This document shows positions 39,027-47,369 of a stretch of DNA of 64,000 nt, piece after piece (within the stretch, counting starts at the first letter, position 1; the number at the start of each line of letters is the position of its first letter). Below the pieces are notes generated by a model. It was not told the origin of the DNA and made no database searches. It was given only the letters and a program-made list of their open reading frames with translations. The position numbers were made by a program, and so were the translations under genes. The stretch comes from Mesorhizobium sp. YIM 152430 (lineage in GTDB: Bacteria > Pseudomonadota > Alphaproteobacteria > Rhizobiales > Rhizobiaceae): assembly GCF_029210365.1 (NCBI RefSeq), contig NZ_JARGES010000015.1:62001-126000 (forward strand), in the 5' to 3' direction.

Positions 39027-39956
39027 ATGGCCTTCACCCGTACGATCGCCCACCCCTCGCCGACCGGCGCGACGCTGAACGTCCATTTCCGTGAGGCCGA
39101 AGGCGAGCCGCGCGGCGTCATCCAGGTCAATCACGGCATGGCCGAGCACGCCATCCGCTACGAACGCTTCGCCGATACGATGGCGGCCCATGGCTTCCAT
39201 ACCTATGCACACGACCATCGCGGCCACGGGCAGACGACCGCGCCCGACGCGCCACTCGGCCATTTCGGCACCGAACCGGCGCATGGCAAGGTTCTGGGTG
39301 ACGTCGATGCGATTCACGACCTGATCGCGCGCAACCACCCGGGCCTGCCGGTCATCCTGTTCGGCCATTCGATGGGCGGACTGATCGCCCTGAACTACCT
39401 GATGGGGCATTCCTCGCGGGTCGCCGCCGCAGCGATCTTCAACGCGAACTTTTCCGCCGGCGCACTTGGCCGCGCGGCGCAGGCGATCCTTGCCTGGGAA
39501 CGGTTTCGTCTCGGCTCCGACGTGCCCTCGCACATCCTGCCGAAATTCACCTTCCAGGCCTGGGGCAGACAGGTGCCGAATGCGAAGACCGCCTTCGACT
39601 GGCTGTCGCGCGACGAGGCCGAGGTCGCGAAATATGTCAACGATCCGCTGTGCGGCTTCGACGTGTCGGTCGCGACGTGGCGCACGGTCTTCGACTTCGT
39701 CTTCCGCGGCGCCGACGACCGCAACTTCACCATCATCCCGCGCGACCTGCCGGTCCTTCTCGTCGGCGGCAAAAAGGACCCGGCGACGGACGGCGGCACG
39801 GCGGTCGAAAAGCTGGCCGCCCGGATGCGGGCGATGGGCTTTTCGAATCTGCGATCAATCATTTACGCCGACACCCGGCACGAATCCCTCAACGAGGTGA
39901 ATCGCGACATCATCACCGCCGCCTTTGCCGAATGGGCCCGGACCGCCGTGGCCTGA
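39027..39956 (+). CDS. Alpha/beta-hydrolase, lysophospholipase/monoacylglycerol-lipase-like
   Basis: The 309-residue enzyme has the nucleophile elbow GHSMGG, an oxyanion region VNHGMAEHAIRYERFAD, the YAHDHRGHGQT strand-turn and a catalytic His in DTRHESLNE. This is the PldB pattern. It has no signal peptide and probably acts in the cytoplasm. It is transcribed divergently from the ABC operon, with 188 bases between the start codons. Confidence 0.85.
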   Translation: MAFTRTIAHPSPTGATLNVHFREAEGEPRGVIQVNHGMAEHAIRYERFADTMAAHGFHTYAHDHRGHGQTTAPDAPLGHFGTEPAHGKVLGDVDAIHDLIARNHPGLPVILFGHSMGGLIALNYLMGHSSRVAAAAIFNANFSAGALGRAAQAILAWERFRLGSDVPSHILPKFTFQAWGRQVPNAKTAFDWLSRDEAEVAKYVNDPLCGFDVSVATWRTVFDFVFRGADDRNFTIIPRDLPVLLVGGKKDPATDGGTAVEKLAARMRAMGFSNLRSIIYADTRHESLNEVNRDIITAAFAEWARTAVA

Positions 39957-40028
39957 TCCAATCCGGGTTCCGTGGCCCGGCGCGGTCTGCTAGGCAGGCT
40001 GGGAACGAGGGAGCTTCGCGTCAAATCC

Positions 40029-41204
40029 ATGTCCCAGCCACCGCTCAAGGGCGTTCGCGTCATCGAACTCGCCCGCATTCTCGCCGGACCGTGGGCCGGA
40101 CAGATGCTCGCCGATCTCGGCGCCGACGTCATCAAGATCGAGAACCCGGACGGCGGCGACGACACACGCAAATGGGGGCCGCCCTTCGTCACGGGCCATG
40201 ACGGCGCCAATCTGTCGGCGGCCTACTATCACTCCACCAATCGCGGCAAGCGCTCCGTCGCGATCGACTTCTCGACGCCGGAAGGCGCCGAACAGGTGCG
40301 CAGGCTGGTCGCGACCGCCGATGTGATGATCGAGAATTTCAAGCTCGGGGGCCTTAAGAAATACGGCCTCGACTATGAGAGCCTGAAGGCGATCAATCCC
40401 CGCCTCGTCTATTGCTCGATCACCGGCTTCGGCCAGGACGGGCCATATGCTCCACGCGCGGGCTACGACTTCATCATCCAGGGCATGTCCGGCATGATGT
40501 CGATCACCGGCGAGGCCGGCCGCGAGCCGCAAAAAGCGGGCGTCGCGATCTCCGACATCTTCACCGGGCTCTATTCCGTCATCGCCATCCAGGCCGCCTT
40601 GCGCCACGCCGAGGCCACCGGCGAAGGCCAGCATATCGACATGGCGCTGTTCGACACGCAGGTCTCGGTGCTTGGCAACCAGAACCTCAACTATCTCGTC
40701 TCCGGCAATCCACCGAGGCAGATGGGCAACGCCCATATGAACATCGCGCCCTATGAGGTGCTGCCCTGCAAGGATGGCCACTTCATCCTTGCAGCCGGCA
40801 ATGACGGCCAGTTCCAGCGTTTCTGCAAGGTCGTCGGGCTCGACCATCTGGCGGCCGACCCGGACTTCGCCACCAACCCCGCCCGCGTCGTCAATCGTGA
40901 CCGCTTGCGTGCGACGATGATCGAGACGCTCGCCACCTGGACCCGCGCCGACCTGTTGCCGAAGCTCGACGCGGCCGCCGTGCCGGCAAGCCCCATCAAT
41001 AACATCGCGGAAAGCTTTTCCGATCCGCAGACCATCGCGCGCGGGATGCGCATGGACCTCGACGACGGCCACGGCAACAAGCTGCCTTCGGTGCGCGCGC
41101 CGATGGTCATGTCGGCGACGCCCTGCGTGTATGAACGCCCCTCGCCGCGGCTTGGCGAGCACACGGAAGAAATACTGAAGGAAATCGAGGAGAAGGCACG
41201 ATGA
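40029..41204 (+). CDS. CaiB/BaiF-family (family III) CoA-transferase
   Basis: The 391-residue CoA-transferase has LKGVRVIELARILAGPWAGQ, DLGADVIKIENPDGGDD (catalytic Asp is in the family-conserved segment), and GLGxLKKYGLDYE-like NFKLGGLKKYGLD. Family III enzymes move CoA between organic acids. It overlaps the next gene (a ThDP enzyme) by four bases, as in formyl-CoA transferase/oxalyl-CoA decarboxylase pairs, though the substrate here is not known. Confidence 0.85.
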   Translation: MSQPPLKGVRVIELARILAGPWAGQMLADLGADVIKIENPDGGDDTRKWGPPFVTGHDGANLSAAYYHSTNRGKRSVAIDFSTPEGAEQVRRLVATADVMIENFKLGGLKKYGLDYESLKAINPRLVYCSITGFGQDGPYAPRAGYDFIIQGMSGMMSITGEAGREPQKAGVAISDIFTGLYSVIAIQAALRHAEATGEGQHIDMALFDTQVSVLGNQNLNYLVSGNPPRQMGNAHMNIAPYEVLPCKDGHFILAAGNDGQFQRFCKVVGLDHLAADPDFATNPARVVNRDRLRATMIETLATWTRADLLPKLDAAAVPASPINNIAESFSDPQTIARGMRMDLDDGHGNKLPSVRAPMVMSATPCVYERPSPRLGEHTEEILKEIEEKAR

Positions 41205-42850
41205 GGACTGGCGGACAACTGATTGTCGACGCACTCGAAGCCAATGGCGTCGAGCGCATCTATTCGGTGCCTGGCGAAAGCTACCTCGCCGTCCTCGACG
41301 CGCTTCACGATTCGAAGATCGAGAACATCGTCTGCCGCCAGGAAGGCGGCGCGGCCATGATGGCCGATTGCGAAGGGCGAATGACCGGCAGGCCAGGCAT
41401 CTGCTTCGTCACGCGCGGCCCCGGCGCCACCAACGCGTCGGCCGGAATCCACATCGCCCAGCAGGACTCCAACCCGATGATCCTGTTCGTCGGCCAGATC
41501 GCCCGCGGCATCAAGGAGCGCGAGGCGTTCCAGGAAGTCGACTACAAGGCGTTTTACGGATCGATGGCCAAGTGGGTGGTCGAGATCGACGATGCCAGAC
41601 GCATCCCCGAACTCGTCACCCGCGCCTTTGCGGTCGCGACCTCGGGCCGGCCGGGTCCGGTCGTCGTGTCGCTGCCGGAGGACATGCTGACCGATGAGGC
41701 CGAGGCACCCAAGCCGCTGCCTTTCACACCGGTCGAGACCCGTCCGGGCCAGCCCGAAATGGACCGCCTCGTCGAATTGCTCGAGGGTGCGGAGCGGCCA
41801 TTCCTCGTTCTCGGCGGCACACGCTGGACCGAAGAGGCGGTCAGGCAGATCTGCGCCGGCATTTCGAAATGGAAGCTGCCCGTCGGCTGCTCCTTCCGCC
41901 GCCAGACGCTCTGCGACCAGTTGCACGAATGCTATGCCGGTGACATCGGCATCGGCGCGAACCCGAAATTAGCCAGCTACATCAAGGATGCCGACGTCGT
42001 GCTTCTCGTCGGCTGCCGCTTCGGGGAAATGCCGTCGGCCGACTACACGCTCCTGAAAAGCCCCTATCCCGACCAGAAGCTCGTCCACATCTTCCCCGAC
42101 CCGGAAGAACTCGGCCGTGTCTTCCGGCCGGACCTGGCGATCAACGCGTCGAACACCGCCTTCGCCGAAGCCTTTTCGCGCACCGGCCCCGACGCCTCGC
42201 CCGTCTGGGCGAACCGCACCGAACAACTCCACCAGAGCTATCTCGACTGGTCGACCCCGCCGACCGACGGCCCCGGCGCCGTCAAGATGGGCCCGGTCAT
42301 GGCGTGGCTGGAGGAGAACCTGCCCGAAGACGTCATCGTCGCCAACGGCGCCGGCAATTTCGCCACTTGGATGCACCGCTTCCACCGCTACCGCCGCTTC
42401 AACGGCCAGGCCGCCCCGACATCGGGCTCGATGGGCTACGGCGTGCCCGCCGGCGTCGCCGCCAAGGGGCTGTTTCCCGAACGCGAGGTGGTCGTGTGGG
42501 CCGGTGACGGCGATTTCCAGATGCACGGCCAGGAATTCGCCACCGCGATCCAGTATGACCGGCCGATCATCGTCGTCATTTTGAACAACGGCATCTACGG
42601 CACGATCCGGATGCACCAGGAACGCGACTACCCCGGCCGCGTCTCCGGCACGACGATGAAGAACCCGGACTTCGCCGCGCTGGCCCGCGCCTATGGCGGC
42701 CACGGCGAGACGGTCGAGCGCACCGAGGATTTCGGCCCGGCCTATGAGCGCGCGCGGGCAAGCGGAACCTCCGCGATCATCGAAATCCGGCTTGATCCCG
42801 AGGCGATCACGCCGACGAAGACGCTGACGCAGATTCGCGAGGGGCGTTAG
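41201..42850 (+). CDS. Thiamine-diphosphate enzyme (acetolactate-synthase-like decarboxylase)
   Basis: The 549-residue protein has the ThDP-enzyme three-domain layout: N-terminal Pyr domain with the catalytic Glu in RQEGGAAMMAD and VTRGPGATNA. A central domain follows, then a C-terminal PP domain with GDGDFQMHGQEFATA (the ThDP-binding GDG-N motif ends in NNGIYG). It is co-translated with the CoA-transferase. Oxalyl-CoA decarboxylase, acetolactate synthase and benzoylformate decarboxylase are all in this superfamily; the exact reaction cannot be inferred. Confidence 0.85.
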   Translation: MRTGGQLIVDALEANGVERIYSVPGESYLAVLDALHDSKIENIVCRQEGGAAMMADCEGRMTGRPGICFVTRGPGATNASAGIHIAQQDSNPMILFVGQIARGIKEREAFQEVDYKAFYGSMAKWVVEIDDARRIPELVTRAFAVATSGRPGPVVVSLPEDMLTDEAEAPKPLPFTPVETRPGQPEMDRLVELLEGAERPFLVLGGTRWTEEAVRQICAGISKWKLPVGCSFRRQTLCDQLHECYAGDIGIGANPKLASYIKDADVVLLVGCRFGEMPSADYTLLKSPYPDQKLVHIFPDPEELGRVFRPDLAINASNTAFAEAFSRTGPDASPVWANRTEQLHQSYLDWSTPPTDGPGAVKMGPVMAWLEENLPEDVIVANGAGNFATWMHRFHRYRRFNGQAAPTSGSMGYGVPAGVAAKGLFPEREVVVWAGDGDFQMHGQEFATAIQYDRPIIVVILNNGIYGTIRMHQERDYPGRVSGTTMKNPDFAALARAYGGHGETVERTEDFGPAYERARASGTSAIIEIRLDPEAITPTKTLTQIREGR

Positions 42851-42913
42851 ACAAGCTAGAAAAGGCCGGAATTCGCTGCCATTATAGAGGCAACAGTTAT
42901 CCAGGAGCCGAAT

Positions 42914-43216
42914 TTGCCGCAGGATACCGTAAACATACAGTTTTTGGGCAAGCAGTTGCAGGGCCTGATCGAAGAGACGCGTCACCTGCGAAAGGAAGTG
43001 TCTGATGTGCGGTCACTGACTCTGCAGACCTATGAGTTCCCCAAGCGTGTCGAACGACGGAATGCTGAACTCAAGGACGATCTGGAAATCACCATTAAGA
43101 TGGAACTGGGTGGTGGGCTCAAAAATCTTCAGGCGGCGATCGAGGGATCGCTTGCCAGAATCGAGGGTCTTGAAGAGCGCGTATCCGTCATCGAAAGTTC
43201 ACCCGGCGCTCGATAA
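42914..43216 (+). CDS. Short coiled-coil protein, function unknown
   Basis: A 100-residue product begins at a TTG (42914) after CAGGAG. It is mostly helical and charged, with heptads in VNIQFLGKQLQGLIEETRHL and in KELKDDLEITIKMEL-like segments near residue 60, and then GLKNLQAAIEGSL. No domain is recognised. The base composition looks less GC-rich than its neighbours, so it may be a recent arrival. It may be real (ribosome-binding site, helical periodicity), but homologues were not checked. Confidence 0.55.
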   Translation: MPQDTVNIQFLGKQLQGLIEETRHLRKEVSDVRSLTLQTYEFPKRVERRNAELKDDLEITIKMELGGGLKNLQAAIEGSLARIEGLEERVSVIESSPGAR

Positions 43217-43218
43217 TC

Positions 43219-44298
43219 TCAAGCCGCGTCGAAATCCAGCACCAGTCTTTTCGAGGTCGGGCGCGTCTGGCAGGCAAGCGTGAAGCCAGCTTCGATCTCC
43301 CAGGGCTGCAACGAATAGTTAACGGCCATCTCCGCCTCGCCTTCCACCACCCGGCAGCGGCAGGTGCAGCACATGCCATTGGCGCAGGAATAGGGAAGTT
43401 CGAGCCCCTTGCGGTGCGCCGCCTCGAGCACGGTCGCGTCCTGGTCGATCATGTCGAACGAGCGCCGCACGCCGTCGACCACCACCTCGATGGCGATGCC
43501 GTCCTGCGCGGCCTTTTCGGCCTCGGCCGAGCGCGGGCGCGGCTTCGGCGCATCGCCGGAAGGCGTGAAGCGCTCGAATCGCACCTTGTCGGCGTCGACG
43601 CCAAGCGCCGTCAGTTCCGCCGAAACGCTGTCGATCATCTCGCCGGGACCGCAAAGAAAGATGCCGTCCGCCGCCAGCGGGTCGATCGCGCCGCGCGCGG
43701 CAAGTTCGCGGATGCGCGCGCCATCGATGCGGCCGTTCAGAAGCTCGACGTCCTGCGTCTCGCGCGAGAGCACATGGATCAGGCTGAACCGGCGCATGTG
43801 CCGGTCCTTCAGGTCTTCGAGTTCTTCGAGGAACATGATCTGGTCGGAAGCGCGGTTGCCATAGATCAGCGTGACGGTGCTGTCCGGCTCATGGCCGAGC
43901 ACCGTGCGGGCGATGGAGAGCATCGGCGTGATGCCCGACCCGGCAGCGATCAGGATGTAGTCGTGGCGTTCGCCGACAAGCGAGGTAAAGCGGCCTTCCG
44001 GCGGCATGACGCGGATCACGTCGCCGATGGACAGCGTCTCATTGACGAAGGAGGAAAAGCGCCCATCCGCCACCCGCTTGACGCCGACGCGCAAGTGCGG
44101 GTCGCCGGGGGCGGAACAGATCGAATAGGACCGGCGCGCTTCCTTGCCGTCGATATCAGTCGAGAGGGTCAGATACTGGCCCGGCTTGAAGGCGAAGATT
44201 TCGCGCAATTCGTCGGGCACGTCGAAGGCGACGGCGACGGAATCGGGCGTCTGCCGCTCGATGCCGGAAACCTTCAATTCGTGAAAATGCGGCGCCAT
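43219..44298 (-). CDS. paaE: PaaE, phenylacetyl-CoA epoxidase reductase
   Basis: This 359-residue electron-transfer subunit passes NADPH electrons to the diiron PaaABC core. It has an FAD/ferredoxin-reductase module (YSICSAPGDPHLRVGVKRV, AAGSGITPMLSIARTVL) and a C-terminal 2Fe-2S ferredoxin domain with Cys in CANGMCCTCRCRV and a final Cys in FTLACQTR. It ends the paaABCDE operon. Confidence 0.95.
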   Translation of the reverse strand: MAPHFHELKVSGIERQTPDSVAVAFDVPDELREIFAFKPGQYLTLSTDIDGKEARRSYSICSAPGDPHLRVGVKRVADGRFSSFVNETLSIGDVIRVMPPEGRFTSLVGERHDYILIAAGSGITPMLSIARTVLGHEPDSTVTLIYGNRASDQIMFLEELEDLKDRHMRRFSLIHVLSRETQDVELLNGRIDGARIRELAARGAIDPLAADGIFLCGPGEMIDSVSAELTALGVDADKVRFERFTPSGDAPKPRPRSAEAEKAAQDGIAIEVVVDGVRRSFDMIDQDATVLEAAHRKGLELPYSCANGMCCTCRCRVVEGEAEMAVNYSLQPWEIEAGFTLACQTRPTSKRLVLDFDAA

Positions 44299-44305
44299 CG
44301 GGACC

Positions 44306-44803
44306 TCAGATGCATTTGAAATAGTCGAACGGTTCGCGGCACGACGTGCAGCGATAAAGCGCCTTGCAGGCGGTCGAGCCGAATTCGGAGACGCGTGTCG
44401 TCTCGCTCGAGCCGCATTGCGGGCAGGCGACGACAGTTTCGCCGAAAAGCGAGCGGATCGAGTTCGACCCGTTCACCGGCGGCGCGATACCATAGGCGCT
44501 GAGTTTCTCGCGGCCTTCCTCGGTGATCCAGTCCGTCGTCCAGGCCGGCGAGATCACCCGCTCGACGCGGGCATCGAATCCGGCATCGCGAAGTGCGGCT
44601 TCGACGGCGAGTTCGATCGCCAGCACGGCCGGGCAGCCCGAATAGGTCGGCGTGACCCTGGCGACGGCAACGCCATCGATGATTTCGACGGAGCGCAGGA
44701 TGCCGAGATCGGCGACGGTCACGCAGGGAACTTCGGGATCGAGCACGGCGGCCGCCGCTGCATAGGCGCGGCGCTGGTCGAGGGTGGTGTCGACAGCAAG
44801 CAT
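44306..44803 (-). CDS. paaD: PaaD, phenylacetyl-CoA epoxidase iron-sulfur assembly factor
   Basis: The 165-residue protein has a MIP18/DUF59-like domain with the active Cys in PTYSGCPAV. Its C-terminal zinc-ribbon-like CPQCGSSETTRVSEFGSTAC region continues through CTSCREPFDYF. PaaD helps mature the epoxidase in E. coli. The ATG at 44803 is chosen; a GTG at 44815 would overlap paaC. Confidence 0.9.
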   Translation of the reverse strand: MLAVDTTLDQRRAYAAAAAVLDPEVPCVTVADLGILRSVEIIDGVAVARVTPTYSGCPAVLAIELAVEAALRDAGFDARVERVISPAWTTDWITEEGREKLSAYGIAPPVNGSNSIRSLFGETVVACPQCGSSETTRVSEFGSTACKALYRCTSCREPFDYFKCI

Positions 44804-44808
44804 CGCGC

Positions 44809-45564
44809 CTACCACACCGCCCCCGGAAACGTCCGCTGCATGTATTGCAGGTCGGCCAGCAGGAAGCCCATCGCCTCGCCGTGCCTCCCTTCGCGCCCGC
44901 CGCGCTGGGCGAACGGCGCGGTCGGCATGTCCAGGAACGCCTCGGAAAAGATCGTCGCGATCGTCCGGTCGAAGGATTGGCGCAGCGCTGCCGGCTCCGG
45001 CGCGATGCCTGCGTCCACCATCGTCCGCGTCACCGCGTCGGCATCGAACAGTTCATCGACATAAGGCGCCAGTTCCTCCACCGCCTGCTTCATGCGCGCC
45101 GCGCTTTCCTCGGTGCCGTCGCCAAGCCGGATCACCCATTCGCCCGCATGGCGGATGTGGTAGGCGACTTCCTTGACGGCCTTGGCGGCGATGCCGGCCA
45201 GCGTCTCGTCCTTCGATGTCGCCATGGCGCGCCACAACGGTTCCATGAAGGCGGCGAAATAAAGCTGACGCAGCATGGTGTGTGCGAAGTCGCCATTCGG
45301 CCGCTCGACCATCAGGCAGTTGGTGTATTCCCGCTCGCGCCGCAGATAGGCGAAGTCATCTTCCGTGCGGCCCTTGCCTTCGATCTCGGCGGCATACTGG
45401 TAGAGCGCGCGCGCCTGTCCGATGAGGTCCAGCGCCATGTTCGGCATGGCGAGGTCCTCTTCCAGCATCGGCGCATGGCCGCACCATTCCGACAGGCGAT
45501 GGCCGAGGATCAGGTGGTCGTCGGCGAGCCGGACGACGAAGGCGAGAAGCGCGTCGTTCGCCAT
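44809..45564 (-). CDS. paaC: PaaC, structural subunit of phenylacetyl-CoA epoxidase
   Basis: This 251-residue helical ferritin-like protein forms a catalytic core with PaaA. It has LADDHLILGHRLSEWCGHAP, EDLAMPNMALDLIGQARALY and HIRHAGEWVIRLGDGTEES. PaaC has the ferritin-like fold but does not carry the active diiron site. Its start overlaps the paaB stop. Length is as usual. Confidence 0.95.
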   Translation of the reverse strand: MANDALLAFVVRLADDHLILGHRLSEWCGHAPMLEEDLAMPNMALDLIGQARALYQYAAEIEGKGRTEDDFAYLRREREYTNCLMVERPNGDFAHTMLRQLYFAAFMEPLWRAMATSKDETLAGIAAKAVKEVAYHIRHAGEWVIRLGDGTEESAARMKQAVEELAPYVDELFDADAVTRTMVDAGIAPEPAALRQSFDRTIATIFSEAFLDMPTAPFAQRGGREGRHGEAMGFLLADLQYMQRTFPGAVW

Positions 45565-45851
45565 CACATATGCCCCACTTCGTCGGGAATCTTGTAAAAG
45601 GTCGGATGACGATAGACCTTGGAGGCGGCCGGCTCGAAATTCTCGTCCTTGTGCTCGGGATCGGAGGCGGTGATCGCCGCCGACGGCACGACCCAGATCG
45701 AGACGCCCTCGCCGCGCCGGGTGTAGACATCGCGCGCCGCGTTCAGCGCCATCACCTCGTCGGCCGCGTGGACCGAGCCGCAATGCTTGTGCGACAGGCC
45801 GTTGCGCGGCCGGATGAAGACTTCCCAGAGCGGGATTTCGTTCTTCGCCAT
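45564..45851 (-). CDS. paaB: PaaB, phenylacetyl-CoA epoxidase subunit
   Basis: This 95-residue subunit bridges the PaaAC dimers. It contains the conserved PLWEVFIRPRNGLSHKHCGS, VHAADEVMALNAARDVYTRR and GEGVSIWVVPS segments. The ATG at 45851 follows paaA by five bases. The frame extends upstream into paaA but without protein-like character. Confidence 0.96.
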   Translation of the reverse strand: MAKNEIPLWEVFIRPRNGLSHKHCGSVHAADEVMALNAARDVYTRRGEGVSIWVVPSAAITASDPEHKDENFEPAASKVYRHPTFYKIPDEVGHM

Positions 45852-45856
45852 ATCTC

Positions 45857-46852
45857 TCACTCCGCTGCGATCTTGGCCGCCGCGCGGCGGGCCTTGCGCT
45901 TTTCGGCATGGGCGAGCGCGGCTTCGCGCACCCATTCGCCGTCTTCCCAAGCCTTCTTCCGCGCTGCGATGCGCTCCTTGTTCATCGGGCCGCCACCCTT
46001 GACCACGCGCCAGAACTCGTCCCAGTCGATCGCGCCGAAATCATAGTGTCCGCGCTCCTCGTTCCATTTCAGGTCCGGGTCGGGCAGCGTCAGGCCGATG
46101 AAGTCGGCTTGCGGAACGGTGGAATCGACGAATTGCTGGCGCAGTTCGTCATTGGTGAAACGCTTGATCTTCCAGGCCATCGACTGGTCGCCATGCTGGC
46201 TGTCGCCATCATGCGGCCCGAACATCATCAGGGACGGCCACCACCAGCGGTTCAGCGCGTCCTGCGCCAGTTCCTTTTGCTCGGGCGTACCTTGCGCCAG
46301 CGTCATCATGATCTCGTAGCCCTGGCGCTGGTGGAAGCTTTCCTCCTTGCACACGCGGATCATCGCGCGCGCATAGGGCCCGTAGGAACAGCGGCAAAGC
46401 GGAATCTGGTTCATGATCGCCGCGCCGTCGACCAGCCAGCCGATGGCGCCGATATCGGCCCAGGTCAGCGTCGGATAGTTGAAGATCGAGGAATATTTCG
46501 CTTTTCCCGACAGAAGCTCCTCGGTCATCTGCTCGCGGGAAACGCCCAGCGTTTCGGCGGCGGAATAGAGATAGAGGCCGTGCCCGCCCTCGTCCTGCAC
46601 CTTGGCGAGCAGCGCCGCCTTGCGCCTCAGCGACGGCGCGCGGGTGATCCAGTTGCCCTCCGGCAGCATTCCGACGATCTCGGAATGGGCGTGCTGGCCG
46701 ATCTGGCGGATCAGCGTGCGCCGATAACCTTCCGGCATCGGATCGTTGGGTTCGATCTTTTCCTCGGCGTCGATGCGCGCCTGAAAGGCGGCGAGGAAGG
46801 CTTCGTCCTCGGTCGTCTCGGTTTTCGCGCCGATCAGGCCCTGGCTGTACAT
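45857..46852 (-). CDS. paaA: PaaA, catalytic diiron subunit of phenylacetyl-CoA epoxidase
   Basis: PaaA epoxidises the phenylacetyl-CoA ring, the first committed step of aerobic phenylacetate degradation. The 331-residue subunit has the carboxylate/His iron ligands in [13 protein letters not shown] and [13 protein letters not shown], and an earlier [15 protein letters not shown]. The strong GGAGGAATTGCC ribosome-binding site marks the ATG at 46852. It leads the paaABCDE operon on the minus strand. Confidence 0.97.
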   Translation of the reverse strand: MYSQGLIGAKTETTEDEAFLAAFQARIDAEEKIEPNDPMPEGYRRTLIRQIGQHAHSEIVGMLPEGNWITRAPSLRRKAALLAKVQDEGGHGLYLYSAAETLGVSREQMTEELLSGKAKYSSIFNYPTLTWADIGAIGWLVDGAAIMNQIPLCRCSYGPYARAMIRVCKEESFHQRQGYEIMMTLAQGTPEQKELAQDALNRWWWPSLMMFGPHDGDSQHGDQSMAWKIKRFTNDELRQQFVDSTVPQADFIGLTLPDPDLKWNEERGHYDFGAIDWDEFWRVVKGGGPMNKERIAARKKAWEDGEWVREAALAHAEKRKARRAAAKIAAE

Positions 46853-46888
46853 GGCAATTCCTCCGTGATCCGTTACGATCCGATTTCC

Positions 46889-46935
46889 AATATGTAACAA
46901 AAAATCGGCATGACGGCAAGTTTTCGTAACATATT
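46889..46935. promoter_or_regulatory. Inverted repeat in the paaA/thioesterase divergent region
   Basis: AATATGTAACAAAA and TTTTCGTAACATATT form an imperfect inverted repeat (13 of 15 matched positions) with an 18-base spacer, between the divergent starts of paaA and the thioesterase gene. A further GTTAC copy lies at 46872. The pattern suggests a regulator site controlling both genes. It does not match the PaaR-like palindrome found near paaI. Confidence 0.45.
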
Positions 46936-46949
46936 TTCCAGGAGGGGTA

Positions 46950-47369
46950 ATGACGGCTTTTGGCATCGAGGACGCGGAGCATCTGATGCGCACGATGTTC
47001 GCGCCGTGGGTCGGCGAATTGAACCTGAAGGCGATCGCCTTCGACGCGGCCGGCGGCGACTTTATGATGCCCGCAAACCCGCGACTCGTCCATGGCGGCG
47101 GCGTCGTCTGCGGTCAGGCTACGGCGTCAGCCGCCGATACGGTGGCCGTCATGACGCTGTCCGCGCTGAATGGCAGGTTCCGTCTCTGCACGACGGTCGA
47201 TCTGACGACGCACTTCATCCGGCCGCTCAAGCCCGGCAACGTCGACATCCGCGTCGACGTGCTCTCGAACGGAAAACGCATGGCCTATGTTCGCATCGAG
47301 ATGCGCGCCAGCGGCGACGCGCGCATCGCCGTCAGCGCCACCGGAGCCTTCGCCTACATGGCGGATTGA
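46950..47369 (+). CDS. PaaI-like hotdog thioesterase
   Basis: This 139-residue hotdog-fold protein has [18 protein letters not shown], a PaaI_thioesterase-type core (the usual HGG motif), and [16 protein letters not shown]. It probably hydrolyses acyl-CoA thioesters. GGAGGGG precedes the ATG at 46950. Its 3' end overlaps the end of the convergent HPr-kinase-like gene by 16 bases. It is separate from paaI at 53060. Confidence 0.83.
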   Translation: MTAFGIEDAEHLMRTMFAPWVGELNLKAIAFDAAGGDFMMPANPRLVHGGGVVCGQATASAADTVAVMTLSALNGRFRLCTTVDLTTHFIRPLKPGNVDIRVDVLSNGKRMAYVRIEMRASGDARIAVSATGAFAYMAD

